Shown here: positions 1 through 9,646 of the stretch, piece after piece | Position numbering within the stretch: the first letter of the stretch is position 1 | How the letters are laid out: every line of letters begins with the position of its first letter | Position numbers and translations under genes: made by a program | Notes under the pieces: model-generated | Seen by the model: the letters and a program-made list of their open reading frames with translations, nothing else | Told to the model about the DNA's origin: nothing | Database searches by the model: none | Assembly: GCA_022749655.1 (NCBI GenBank) | Contig: CP094243.1 | Location: 2,418,001 to 2,482,000 of the forward strand | DNA: 64,000 nucleotides | Reading direction: 5' to 3' | From: Xanthomonas phaseoli pv. phaseoli | Lineage (GTDB): Bacteria; Pseudomonadota; Gammaproteobacteria; Xanthomonadales; Xanthomonadaceae

Positions 1-583
1 TGCGCGACTTCAACGCCATCGTCGGCCGCGAGGCGCGCGAACAGATGCTGCAGGACTATGGCCGGCTGCCGGATGCGATCAGCGCCTGCGTGGGGGCGGC
101 AGCAATGCGATCGGTCTGTTCCATGCCTTCCTCAACGATCCGGGCGTCAAGATCTATGGCGCCGAAGCGGCCGGCGACGGCATCGCCACCGGCCGGCATG
201 CCGCCTCCATCGCCGCAGGTCGCCCGGGCGTGCTGCACGGCAATCGCACCTATGTGATCTGCGACGACGACGGCCAGATCACCGAAACGCATTCGATCTC
301 CGCTGGCCTGGATTACCCCGGCGTGGGCCCGGAGCATTCGTTCCTGTCCGACAGCGGTCGCGCGGTGTACCAGGGCATCACCGACGACGAGGCGATGGCG
401 GCCTTCCATCTGCTGGCGCATACCGAAGGCATTCTGGCCGCGCTGGAGTCCAGCCATGCGGTGGCGCAGTCGATCAAGCTGGCGCGCGAGCTGCCCAGGG
501 ATGCGCTGGTGTTGTGCAATCTCTCCGGGCGTGGCGATAAGGATGTGCATACCATCGCGGCGCGCGAGGGAATCGCGCTTTAA
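1..583 (+). CDS. trpB: Tryptophan synthase beta subunit, 3' part, frameshifted
   Basis: C-terminal part of the PLP enzyme that condenses indole with serine in the last step of tryptophan synthesis. The 5' end lies outside the window. The first ~95 bases encode [20 protein letters not shown] in one frame. The PLP-phosphate loop [13 protein letters not shown] and everything to the stop at 581-583 are in another frame. Restoring one base in the G-rich stretch at 89-96 joins the two perfectly, so a missing base in the read is likelier than a dead gene. The later text ([22 protein letters not shown]) is typical TrpB. trpA follows after one small gene, as in a trp cluster. Identity is secure; the frameshift is seen directly, its cause is inferred. 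Confidence 0.93.
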   Translation, partial: ARLQRHRRPRGARTDAAGLWPAAGCDQRLRGGGSNAIGLFHAFLNDPGVKIYGAEAAGDGIATGRHAASIAAGRPGVLHGNRTYVICDDDGQITETHSISAGLDYPGVGPEHSFLSDSGRAVYQGITDDEAMAAFHLLAHTEGILAALESSHAVAQSIKLARELPRDALVLCNLSGRGDKDVHTIAAREGIAL

Positions 584-627
584 GCGTGGCTGCGGCTAAC
601 GCTCTCTCCGGATGCAGGGACGCGGCG

Positions 628-1008
628 ATGCTCGAAGGAATGCTCCAGTTGGTGGCCGAGCTGCTGCTGCAGGCCTTGACCGAGCTGCTGATCGAACTTG
701 GCCTGCACGCTGTCGCCGAGTCGTTCGAGCGCAGGCCCTCGCCGGGGCTGGCAGCGGTCGGCTACGCAATCGCGGGTGCGTTGCTTGGCGGTGTCAGTCT
801 CTGGCTGCTGCCGCAGCACCTCACCGCGACTCACGGCGCGCGACTGGCAGCGCTAGTGATCGTACCGCTGGTCGCCGGTGGGCTGATGGCCGCGCTTGGT
901 GCGTGGCGTGCGCGGCGCGGCGACCCGGTGCTGCGCATCGATCGATTTTCCTACGGCTACCTGTTTGCGCTGTGCTTTGCGCTGATGCGGTATTTCTTTG
1001 CCACCTGA
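628..1008 (+). CDS. Small hypothetical membrane protein between trpB and trpA
   Basis: 126-residue protein if started at the ATG at 628; an in-frame ATG at 586 gives 14 more residues. It has an amphipathic leucine-rich N-terminus (MLEGMLQLVAELLLQ), then two clear hydrophobic segments at about residues 35-60 and 70-90. A last one (YGYLFALCFALMRYFF) sits just before the stop, so an inner-membrane location is likely. It lies 44 bases after trpB and 43 bases before trpA on the same strand and is probably co-transcribed with them. I do not recognise a family and assign no function; a link to tryptophan synthesis is only positional. Confidence 0.6.
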   Translation: MLEGMLQLVAELLLQALTELLIELGLHAVAESFERRPSPGLAAVGYAIAGALLGGVSLWLLPQHLTATHGARLAALVIVPLVAGGLMAALGAWRARRGDPVLRIDRFSYGYLFALCFALMRYFFAT

Positions 1009-1051
1009 GGTTCCATGGCGGCTGGCTTTCCTCCCTTGTTCGAGTGATTTC

Positions 1052-1858
1052 ATGCGTCGTATCGATTCCTGCTTCGCCGAGCTGCGTGCCAATGGGCGCA
1101 AGGCACTGATCCCTTTCATCACCGCCGGCGACCCATCGCTGGAAGCCACCGTGCCGGTGATGCACGCGCTGGTGCGCGCCGGTGCCGATGTGATCGAGCT
1201 GGGTGTGCCGTTCTCCGACCCCATGGCCGACGGCCCCACCATCCAGCGCAGCTCCGAGCGCGCGCTGGCACGTGGCGCCGGCCTGGCGTATGTGCTGGAA
1301 GCGGTGCACGAGTTTCGCCGCGAAGATGCCACCACGCCGGTGGTGCTGATGGGCTACCTCAACCCGATCGAGATCCATGGCACGCGACGCTTCGCCGAAG
1401 CCGCGGTCGCCGCGGGCGTGGATGGTGTGCTGCTGGTCGACCTGCCGCCGGAAGAAGCCGGCGAAACGCGCACCATCTTCACCGAGGTCGGCTTGGCGCT
1501 GATCGCACTGGCTTCGCCCACCACCAGCGAGCAGCGCCTGGACATGCTGTGCAGCACCGCGCAGGGCTATCTGTACTACGTCAGCTTTGCCGGCGTCACC
1601 GGCGCCTCCAATCTGCTCGACACCCACGCCGCCAGCGACCGCCTGCGCCAGCTGCGCCAGCGGGCCGGCGCGCCGGTGGTGGCCGGCTTCGGCATCAAGG
1701 ATGCGGCCAGTGCCGCTGCCATGGCCGTGGATGCCCATGGCGTGGTGGTGGGCAGCGCCCTGGTCGCCGCGTTGGCGGAAGCAGGCGAGGTCCGCAGCGC
1801 CCGTGAGCGCGCCGAAGCGTTCCTTGCCCCACTTCGGCAGGCGCTGGATCACCGCTGA
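1052..1858 (+). CDS. trpA: Tryptophan synthase alpha subunit
   Basis: 268 residues, the usual TrpA length. It cleaves indole-3-glycerol phosphate to indole and glyceraldehyde-3-phosphate and passes indole to TrpB. Recognisable TIM-barrel signatures are the N-terminal ALIPFITAGDPS, VIELGVPFSDPMADGP carrying the catalytic Glu and Asp region, and LLVDLPPEEA with the second catalytic Asp. The phosphate-binding turns FAGVTGAS and VAGFGIKDA are also present. The ATG at 1052 is chosen because MRRIDSCFAELRANGRKALIPF matches the normal TrpA start; upstream in-frame codons give an unlikely extension. The gene is intact. Confidence 0.97.
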   Translation: MRRIDSCFAELRANGRKALIPFITAGDPSLEATVPVMHALVRAGADVIELGVPFSDPMADGPTIQRSSERALARGAGLAYVLEAVHEFRREDATTPVVLMGYLNPIEIHGTRRFAEAAVAAGVDGVLLVDLPPEEAGETRTIFTEVGLALIALASPTTSEQRLDMLCSTAQGYLYYVSFAGVTGASNLLDTHAASDRLRQLRQRAGAPVVAGFGIKDAASAAAMAVDAHGVVVGSALVAALAEAGEVRSARERAEAFLAPLRQALDHR

Positions 1859-2237
1859 CGCCAGACCTCAGGATCTTCTCGCGTGGATGCACGGGGCTTC
1901 GCCCGCATCCTCATCCACCCCTGCGGGGTACCGTCGCTCCCATCTGCGAGGACAATGTCCCGATCGGAGAAGGAATCAAAGCCCCGCTCCTGCGGGAGGG
2001 GGAGGTGAGGGGACGGGCGAAGCAGCGCCGGGCTGGGCGAAGGCGTTGACAGCCATTGAACACACGGTGCCCCGCAGCATGCCAACCTGCTGCATATCGC
2101 CCGACAGCTTGCACCACAACGCTCCGCCACAGCGGCAACCCGCCATGTCCGGCGCGCTGCACCAGCCTGGGGCGCTGCGTTAGACTGTCGCCCCTCTGCG
2201 GCCCGCCAGGCCGCCCTGCATGGATTGTCATACACGC
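1859..2237. repeat. Gene-free gap with a C/G-rich dispersed inverted repeat
   Basis: 379 bases between trpA and accD without a convincing gene. Positions about 1979-2020 hold a GC-rich inverted-repeat block (GCCCCGCTCCTGCGGGAGG followed by GAGGTGAGGGGACGGGCGAAG). Its wording resembles the block at 37315-37455 in this window (CTTCTCC..GGAGAAGG with GAGGGT/ACCCTC-type motifs). It therefore looks like a small dispersed intergenic repeat rather than coding DNA. The accD promoter probably lies in the last 100 bases, but I could not assign a clear -35/-10. Confidence 0.4.
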
Positions 2238-3121
<884 letters not shown>

Positions 3122-3125
<4 letters not shown>

Positions 3126-4471
3126 GCGCACGCAAGTATTTCGGCACCGACGGCATCCGCGGCCGGGTCGGGCAGGGCGTGATCTCGGCCGATTTCGTGC
3201 TGCGCCTGGGCAATGCGCTCGGCCGTGTGCTGACCCGGGGCCGCAGCAAGCGGCCGCTGGTGCTGATCGGCAAGGACACCCGTATTTCCGGCTACATGTT
3301 CGAAGCGGCGCTGGAAGCCGGCCTGGTTGCCGCCGGGGCCGACGTGCAGCTGATCGGACCGATGCCGACCCCGGCCATCGCCTTTCTGACCAGCACGCTG
3401 CGCGCCGACGCCGGGGTGGTGATCAGCGCCTCGCACAATCCGCATTACGACAACGGCATCAAGTTCTTCTCCGCCGAAGGCGAGAAGCTCGATGACGCCA
3501 CCGAAGCGGCGATCGAAGCGGCGTTGGACGAGCCGTTCCATACGGTGGAATCGGAGCGATTGGGCAAGGCCATCCGCACGCGTGATGCCATCGGCCGCTA
3601 TATCGAATTCTGCAAGGCCAGCGTGGCGCGCGGTTTCACCCTGCACGGGCTGAAGATGGTGCTGGATTGCGCGCACGGCGCCACCTACCACATCGCACCC
3701 ATGCTGTTCCGCGAGCTGGGCGCCGACGTGGTGGTCATCGGCGCCGCGCCGGACGGGCTCAACATCAACGCCGGCGTGGGCTCGACCCATATCGAGAATC
3801 TCGCTGCGAAGGTGCGCGAGTGCGGTGCGCACCTGGGCATCGCCTTCGACGGCGACGGCGACCGCGTGCTGATGGCCGACGACCAGGGCAATCCGGTCGA
3901 TGGCGACGATCTGCTGTACGTGCTCGCGCGCTCGTGGCAGGCCAGCGGCCGGCTGGCGGGTACCGTGGTCGGCACCTTGATGACCAATTACGGTCTGGAA
4001 CAGGCATTGGCTGCACTGAACATCCCGTTCCAGCGCGCCAAGGTCGGCGACCGCTACGTGCATCAGGCCCTGGTCGAAGGCGGCGGCACCTTGGGCGGCG
4101 AAACATCCGGTCACCTGCTGTGCCTGGACCGTGCCAGCACCGGCGATGGCATCGTCAGTGCGCTGCAGGTGCTCGAGGCACTGGGTCGCGACGGGCAGAG
4201 CCTGCGCGAGGCGCTGGGCAGCCTGAGCAAGGTGCCGCAGAAGACCGTCAACGTGCGCCTGGATGGCGGCACCGCCAAGGCCATTGTGGAAGCAGCCAAC
4301 GTGCGCCAGGCATTGCAGCAGGCGCAGGCCGCCGTGCAAGGCCGTGGCCGGGCGTTCCTGCGCCCGTCGGGCACCGAGCCGGTGGTGCGGGTGACCGTGG
4401 AAGCCGACGACGCCGGCCTGATGCAGGACACGCTCGACCGGCTCTCGGGTGCAGTGCGTGACGCGGCGTGA
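3122..4471 (+). CDS. glmM: Phosphoglucosamine mutase
   Basis: 449 residues, family-typical. It interconverts glucosamine-6-phosphate and glucosamine-1-phosphate on the way to UDP-GlcNAc for peptidoglycan and LPS. The N-terminus [12 protein letters not shown] is diagnostic of GlmM. The active-site serine is at about residue 104 in [13 protein letters not shown], the metal-binding loop DGDGDR at about residue 243, the sugar-specificity loop is GGETSGH, and the C-terminal phosphate site is [11 protein letters not shown]. It overlaps accD by four bases. No odd features seen. Confidence 0.97.
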
Positions 4472-4547
4472 GTCGATCGTCATTGGCGTCTGCGTGGTCA
4501 TCGCCAAGGCCGCGACGTTTTACCTGTTGTATCGCCTGCTGATCTGA
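4458..4547 (+). CDS. Possible 29-residue single-helix membrane peptide
   Basis: A GTG-initiated frame at 4458 overlaps the last 14 bases of glmM and would encode [20 protein letters not shown] followed by FYLLYRLLI. That is a basic N-terminus and one hydrophobic helix. The layout (short, overlapping start, positive-inside helix) is what small membrane proteins look like, but there is no homology evidence and the start is a GTG. It is reported because it would otherwise be missed. Confidence 0.25.
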   Translation: MTRRESIVIGVCVVIAKAATFYLLYRLLI

Positions 4548-4593
4548 CCAGCAGGTTTCTCTCGACCTTTCGACCTTGACTGCAGACATCCGT

Positions 4594-5532
4594 ATGAGCG
4601 CGCGCATCCCCACGCTGGACATCACCCGTTTCGACACCGACCGCGACGCCTTCGTCGCCGAGCTCGGAGCGGCTTACCGGCAGTGGGGCTTTGCCGGCAT
4701 CCGCAATCACGGCATCGCCCAGGCCGACATCGATGCCGCCTACGACGTGTTCAAGGCGTTCTTCGCGTTGCCGGAAGCGACCAAGCGCCGTTATCACGTG
4801 GAAGGCAGCGGTGGCGCGCGCGGCTACACCGCGTTCGGCGTGGAAACCGCCAAGGATTCCAAGCACTTCGACCTCAAGGAGTTCTGGCACATCGGCCGCG
4901 AGATTGCGGACGATTCGCCGTACCGCGCAGTGATGCCGCCGAACCTGTGGCCCAGCGAAGTGCCGGGTTTCCGCGAGCGCGGCTACCAGCTGTACCAGCA
5001 GCTCGATCAGCTGGGTTCGCGCGTGCTGTCGGCGCTGGCGCTGCATATCGGCCTGCCGCAGGACTACTTCGTCGACAAGACCAACAACGGCAATTCGATC
5101 CTGCGGCCGATCCATTACCCGCCGATCACCAGCGACGACATCCCCAACGTGCGTGCCGGTGCACATGGCGACATCAATTTCATCACCTTGCTGGTGGGTG
5201 CCAGTGCCGCCGGCCTGGAAGTGCGTTCCCACGATGGCGAGTGGGTGCCGTTCACTGCCGACGCCGACACCATCGTGGTCAACATCGGCGACATGCTGCA
5301 GCGCCTGACCAACCACGTGTATCCGTCCACCATCCACCGCGTGGTCAATCCGCCGGGCGAGCAGGCGCGCCAGCCGCGCTATTCGGTGCCGTTCTTCCTG
5401 CACCCTAATCCGGATTTCCTGATCGACGTGCTGCCCTCGTGCATCAGCGCCGACAATCCCAGCCGTTATCCGCAGCCGATCACGGCGCATGGCTTCCTGG
5501 AAGAGCGTCTGCGCGAGATCAAGCTGAAGTAA
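4594..5532 (+). CDS. Isopenicillin N synthase-family 2-oxoglutarate/Fe(II) oxygenase
   Basis: 312 residues from the ATG at 4594 (MSARIPTLDITRF); an in-frame ATG at 4576 adds only six residues. The fold is the non-haem iron double-stranded beta-helix. The N-terminal DIOX_N part carries WGFAGIRNHGI. The iron facial triad is visible as HGD in GAHGDINFITLL (about residues 191-193) and the distal His in STIHRVVNP (about residue 248). The 2-oxoglutarate-type Arg-x-Ser is in QPRYSVPFF. Family members hydroxylate or oxidise small molecules; the substrate cannot be predicted here. It stands alone about 120 bases after glmM. Confidence 0.85.
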   Translation: MSARIPTLDITRFDTDRDAFVAELGAAYRQWGFAGIRNHGIAQADIDAAYDVFKAFFALPEATKRRYHVEGSGGARGYTAFGVETAKDSKHFDLKEFWHIGREIADDSPYRAVMPPNLWPSEVPGFRERGYQLYQQLDQLGSRVLSALALHIGLPQDYFVDKTNNGNSILRPIHYPPITSDDIPNVRAGAHGDINFITLLVGASAAGLEVRSHDGEWVPFTADADTIVVNIGDMLQRLTNHVYPSTIHRVVNPPGEQARQPRYSVPFFLHPNPDFLIDVLPSCISADNPSRYPQPITAHGFLEERLREIKLK

Positions 5533-5640
5533 CCCGGCGCCAGCGCCGGCACGCATCGCCCGTCGCCGGCAGCCGCGCTCGCAGCACCCGCCGGTGACCG
5601 GTGCCGCACTTCTGTTCAGAAAATCCCGCTCGCGTCTGGT

Positions 5641-5668
5641 TAAAGCTTGCGTTCACTCGGGCCGATAA
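5641..5668 (+). promoter_or_regulatory. FliA (sigma-28) promoter
   Basis: TAAAGCTT at 5641-5648 and a perfect GCCGATAA at 5661-5668 are separated by 12 bases. The enterobacterial sigma-28 consensus is TAAAGTTT-N11-GCCGATAA, so the -10 matches 8/8 and the -35 matches 7/8, with one extra spacer base. Transcription would start near 5675, about 65 bases upstream of the cupredoxin gene. This places the following four-gene module under flagellar late-class control by inference. Confidence 0.72.
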
Positions 5669-5738
5669 CCGAGGCTAATCGCTAGCGCGACGTCGGACTC
5701 GCCTGGCGCTCCGCTGCCGATTGCACAAGGCTGGGGGC

Positions 5739-6428
5739 ATGCGCATGCGATGGATCAAATGGCTGGGTGTCGTGTCGGTGCTGGCGGCCTGTGCTGCCGT
5801 AGGATCGGTGTCGGCAACAGCGGTCAGTGTGACCGTCGCCGATGCCGGCGGTGTGCTGGTCGATGCGGTCGTGAGCCTGGAGCCGGCGCGGCCTGCTCCG
5901 CCAGCCGCCAGCAAGACTGCGGAGATGGATCAGGTCAATTCGCAGTTCGTGCCTGCCGTGCTGGCGGTGCGCACCGGCACCCTGGTGCGCTTTCCGAACA
6001 ACGATCAGATTCGCCATCAGGTGTATTCGTTCTCTCCGGCCAAGCGCTTCGAGCTGCCGCTGTTTCAAGGCACCACCGCGACGCCGGTGCGTTTCGATCA
6101 GGCGGGTCTGGTCACCATCGGCTGCAACATCCACGATTGGATGCTGGGATACATCGTGGTGCTGGACACGCCGTATTTCGGCAAGACCGGCAGCGATGGC
6201 CGTGCCCAGCTGGAGGCGCCTGCCGGCACTTACACGCTGCGGGTCTGGCACCCGCGCATCAAGGGCGCTGCCAGCAGCGAGCCGTTGCTGATCGCACGCG
6301 AGCCGGTGCAGCGCCGCGTGACCCTGCAGACCACCGGCACCGCGCCGGCCGTGGCGCCACCGGATGCGCGCGTGCGCGCGCTGCAGGACAAGTTCCGTAA
6401 CGCCGACCCGAAGAAGCCGCGCCCATGA
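5739..6428 (+). CDS. Secreted cupredoxin-like protein ('methylamine utilization protein' type)
   Basis: 229 residues from the ATG at 5739 (MRMRWIKWLGVV). There is an N-terminal signal peptide with a hydrophobic stretch to about residue 27 and a likely cut near VSATA. The body is a plastocyanin-like domain. Probable type-1 copper ligands are the His in NDQIRHQVYSF and the Cys-His-Met set in IGCNIHDWMLGYIVV. Such proteins are annotated as methylamine utilisation proteins by similarity, but no methylamine dehydrogenase genes are nearby, so electron transfer or copper/redox sensing in the periplasm is the safer role. The stop overlaps the next start as ATGA. It is the first gene behind the sigma-28 promoter. 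Confidence 0.8.
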   Translation: MRMRWIKWLGVVSVLAACAAVGSVSATAVSVTVADAGGVLVDAVVSLEPARPAPPAASKTAEMDQVNSQFVPAVLAVRTGTLVRFPNNDQIRHQVYSFSPAKRFELPLFQGTTATPVRFDQAGLVTIGCNIHDWMLGYIVVLDTPYFGKTGSDGRAQLEAPAGTYTLRVWHPRIKGAASSEPLLIAREPVQRRVTLQTTGTAPAVAPPDARVRALQDKFRNADPKKPRP

Positions 6429-8777
6429 GGTCGATGCGCCTGCACACCCGCATCGCGGCCTTGCTGGTGCTGGTCGTGCTTTCCACGCAGGCGCTGACCT
6501 TCCTTGCCGTGCAGGTGGCGACCGAGCGCAGCGTCAAGGCCCAGCTTGGCGAGGAGCTGGAGATCGGGCAGCGGGTCTGGCAACGCATCAACATGCGCCG
6601 CGACGAACAGCTGCTGCAGTCGGCGTCGGTGCTGGCCGACGATTTCGGGTTTCGCGCGGCCGTTGCAAGCGGCGATGTGCCGACCATGCAATCGGCCCTG
6701 CGCAACCATGCCGCGCGCATGTCGGCGCAAACTGCGCTGTTGTTGTCGCCCGATGGGCAATTCCTGACCGGCCTGGCCGACGTCCCGCAGGCCGAACAAT
6801 TGCGTGCGGTGCAGGCATTGCTGCAGCAAGCGCAGCGCGATGGACGCGCGGTCGGTGTGGTGGCGCTGAACCAACACATCGTGCGGTTGGCGGTGGTGCA
6901 GGTGCTGGCGCCGAACCGGGTCGGCTGGATTGGGATCGGCAACGAATCCGGCGATGGCCTGGCGCAGGATTTCCGCACCACCACCGGGCTGGATGCGACC
7001 TTCTTCACCGATGGCCCGCCAGTGCGCGTGCTGGCCTCCACCCTGGAGCCTTCGGCGCGCGCCCAGTTTGCGCAGCAACTGCCCCTGGCCGAGAAGGTGC
7101 AGGCTGCATCGATCCCGCTGACGCTGGACCAGGCGCGCTATCTGGTCAGGCTGCAATCGATCCAGGGCGACAGCCAGGTGCGGGTGGCGTTGCAGGCATC
7201 GCTGGATCGTGCCATCGCGCCGTACCGCATCCTCAAGCTGCGGATCCTGCTGCTGGCAGGCTTGGCCACGGTCGCTTCGTTGGGCGTGGCGATTTTTCTT
7301 GCGCGCAGCGTGAGCAAGCCCGTTGCGCAACTGGTCCAGGCCGCACGGCGCATTCAGCGCGGCGATTACCGCACCGCCGTGCAGGTGCCGCCAGGCCGCG
7401 AACTCGCCGAACTGGCCGACAGTTTCGGGCGCATGCAGCACCAGATCGCCAGCCGCGAACAGCACATCCTGCATCAGGCCCGCCATGACGCCTTGACCGG
7501 GTTGCCGAACCGGATCTGGTTGCTGGAGCGTTTGAAGGAGGTGGTGGATCAGACCGTGGCATCCGGTGGCACCGCCGCGGTGCTGATCCTGGATTTGGAG
7601 CGCTTCAAGGAACTCAACGACAGCCTGGGCCACGATTTCGCCGACCAGGTGTTGGTGGAAGCCGGACGCCGGCTCGTCGATGTGGTGCAAGAGCCCAACC
7701 TGGTGGGTCGGCTGGGCAGCGATGAATTCATGGTGGTGGTGGCGCAAGCCGATGCGGCCAGCGTGCAGCAGGATGCGCAGCGCCTGCTGTTGCAGTTGCG
7801 CCGCCCGCTGGTGTTGCCGCAGGCGCGCATCCAGCTCGAAGCCAGCATCGGCATCGCCTTGATTCCCGAGCACGGCGCCGACCCGGACACCTTGTTGCGC
7901 CGCGCCGACATCGCACGGCGGCAGGTCGGCACGACGGCCACCTTCGGCGCCAGCGTCTACCGCATGGGCCAGGACGAACAGCATCTGCGGCGTTTGCGCC
8001 TCACCGGCGATCTGCGTCAGGCCATCGGCGCCAATGAACTCACCTTGCGCTTCCAGCCCAAGATTTGTCTGCGCACCGATCGTGTCGAACAGGTCGAAGT
8101 GCTGGTGCGCTGGCATCATCCGGTGCTCGGGCCGATCGGTCCGGACGAATTCATCCCGCTTGCCGAACACTCCGGCGTGATCCATCCGCTCATCCGCTTC
8201 GTGCTGGACGAAGCGCTGCGCTGCCAGGCGCAATGGCGCAAGCAGGGGCTGGAACTGGGCATGGCCATCAATCTGTCCGCACTGGATCTGTCCGATCCCG
8301 GCTTGCCGGACTTCGTCCGCGGCTGCCTGGAGCATCATGCCGTGCCAGCGCAGTCGGTCACGCTGGAATTGACCGAAAGTGCCCTGATGCGCGATGTCGA
8401 ATTTGCGCTGCACATGCTGCATCAGTTGCGCAGTGTCGGTGTACGCCTGTCCATCGACGACTTCGGCACCGGCTATTCCTCGTTGGCACAACTCAAGCGC
8501 ATGCCGGTGAACGAACTGAAGATCGACAAGAGCTTCGTCATGCAGTTGGCCGACGGCACCGACGATGCCTTCATCGTCCGCAGCACGATCGATCTGGGAC
8601 ATAACCTGGGGCTGAGCGTCATTGCCGAAGGCGTCGAAAACGCCGCGGCGCGGCTACGGCTGCGACATGGTGCAGGGCTATCTGTACTCGCCACCGCTGG
8701 AAGCAGCGCCGCTGGTGGCCTGGTGCATGCGTCAACTCGGCATGACCACGCCAGCCCATGCAGGTGTGCAGCGATGA
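6425..8777 (+). CDS. Membrane sensor with HAMP, GGDEF and EAL domains, frameshifted near the end
   Basis: About 784 residues when reconstructed. TM1 is at about 10-32, followed by a periplasmic sensor region to about 270. TM2 (LRILLLAGLATVASLGVAIF) precedes a HAMP domain at about 290-345. GGDEF begins at RHDALTGLPNR (about 352) and has the degenerate signature LGSDEF, so cyclase activity is doubtful. EAL begins at about 530 with EVLVRW in place of EAL, but DDFGTGYSS and KIDKSFV are kept. At about 8640-8650 a frame change removes the expected C-terminus. In the other frame GYGCDMVQGYLYSPP continues to a TGA at 8775-8777 that overlaps the next ATG. Without that correction the frame runs on into the DUF3034 gene as a false 1073-residue fusion. 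It is a probable c-di-GMP phosphodiesterase or receptor; direction of activity unknown. Confidence 0.85.
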
Positions 8778-9646
8778 GCGCACATCTGCGTGTTGCGCTT
8801 CTTGCTGCTGCGGCAGCTGGCGTGTTTGCGCCGCTGCATGCGCTGGCCGGCGACGGACGCCTGCTCGCCACCGGCGGCGTATCGATGATCGAAGGCAGTA
8901 GCGGCGGCGGCATCGTGCCGTGGGCCACGTTGTCTGGGTACGGCACGCGCGACGAGCTTGGCACCGTCGCGTTCGCAACCCACGTCGACAGCGGCGATTA
9001 CCGTCTCGACGTGCAGGGCGCCGCGCTCACGGTTGACAATCGGCTGGAGCTGTCGCTTGCCCGCCAGCGTCTGGATCTGGGCGCCTTGCAGGACCGGCTC
9101 GGCTTGCCGTGGAATGCGCTTGGCCAGGACGTGTTCGGTGCCAAGTGGCGCGTGGCCGGCGACCTTGTGTACGGACACGCGCCGCAAGTCAGCTTGGGCG
9201 TGCAATACAAGCGCCTGCGCAACGGCACCTTGCCGTTGGCGATCGGTGCGCGCGACGACCACGGCACCGACATCTATGTCAGCGCGAGCCGCCTGTTGCT
9301 GCAGGGCGCCGGCGGATATCAGCTGCTGCTCAACGGCACCTTGCGCGCTACCCGCGCCAACCAGGCCGGCTTGCTCGGCTTCGGCGGCGATCGCCGCAAC
9401 AGCTATCGCCTGGTTCCGGAGGTCAGTGCTGCGGTGGTGCTGTCGCCGTCCTGGGCGGTGGGCGCGGAATATCGCGACAAGCCCAACAACCTCGGCTTCG
9501 CGCGCGAGCAAGCGTGGGCAGATGCATTCGTCGCCTGGTTCCCCAGCAAGCATGTCTCGTTGACCGCTGCCTGGGCCGATCTTGGCGATATCGCCACGCT
9601 TGCCGATCAGCGCGGCCCTTATCTCTCCTTGCAGGTGGCGTTCTGA
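8774..9646 (+). CDS. DUF3034 family outer-membrane-like protein
   Basis: 290 residues. It has a Sec signal peptide (hydrophobic to about residue 24, cut after LHALA). The rest alternates short beta-strand-like stretches (VSLGVQYKRL, YVSASRLLL, AVGAEYRDKP) and ends in a terminal aromatic residue (SLQVAF*), as in small outer-membrane beta barrels. The segment EYRDKPNNLGFAREQAWADA is characteristic of DUF3034 proteins. Its start is the ATG of an ATGA overlap with the corrected GGDEF/EAL gene, and its stop overlaps the globin ATG. Function unknown; the four-gene packing suggests it works with the cupredoxin and globin at the cell envelope. Confidence 0.75.
   Translation: MSAHLRVALLAAAAAGVFAPLHALAGDGRLLATGGVSMIEGSSGGGIVPWATLSGYGTRDELGTVAFATHVDSGDYRLDVQGAALTVDNRLELSLARQRLDLGALQDRLGLPWNALGQDVFGAKWRVAGDLVYGHAPQVSLGVQYKRLRNGTLPLAIGARDDHGTDIYVSASRLLLQGAGGYQLLLNGTLRATRANQAGLLGFGGDRRNSYRLVPEVSAAVVLSPSWAVGAEYRDKPNNLGFAREQAWADAFVAWFPSKHVSLTAAWADLGDIATLADQRGPYLSLQVAF

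Noticed and set aside
5739..6428. Participation of the cupredoxin in methylamine oxidation
   Set aside because: No methylamine dehydrogenase or related mau genes are in the neighbourhood; the name rests on similarity only.
6230..8602. A 790-codon open frame on the minus strand across the GGDEF/EAL gene
   Set aside because: Antisense shadow of a gene with clear domains; Gln/His/Arg-rich with no signature.
6425..9646. GGDEF/EAL-DUF3034 as one fused 1073-residue protein
   Set aside because: The EAL C-terminus and its stop are present in the other frame with a perfect ATGA overlap, so the fusion is an indel artefact.
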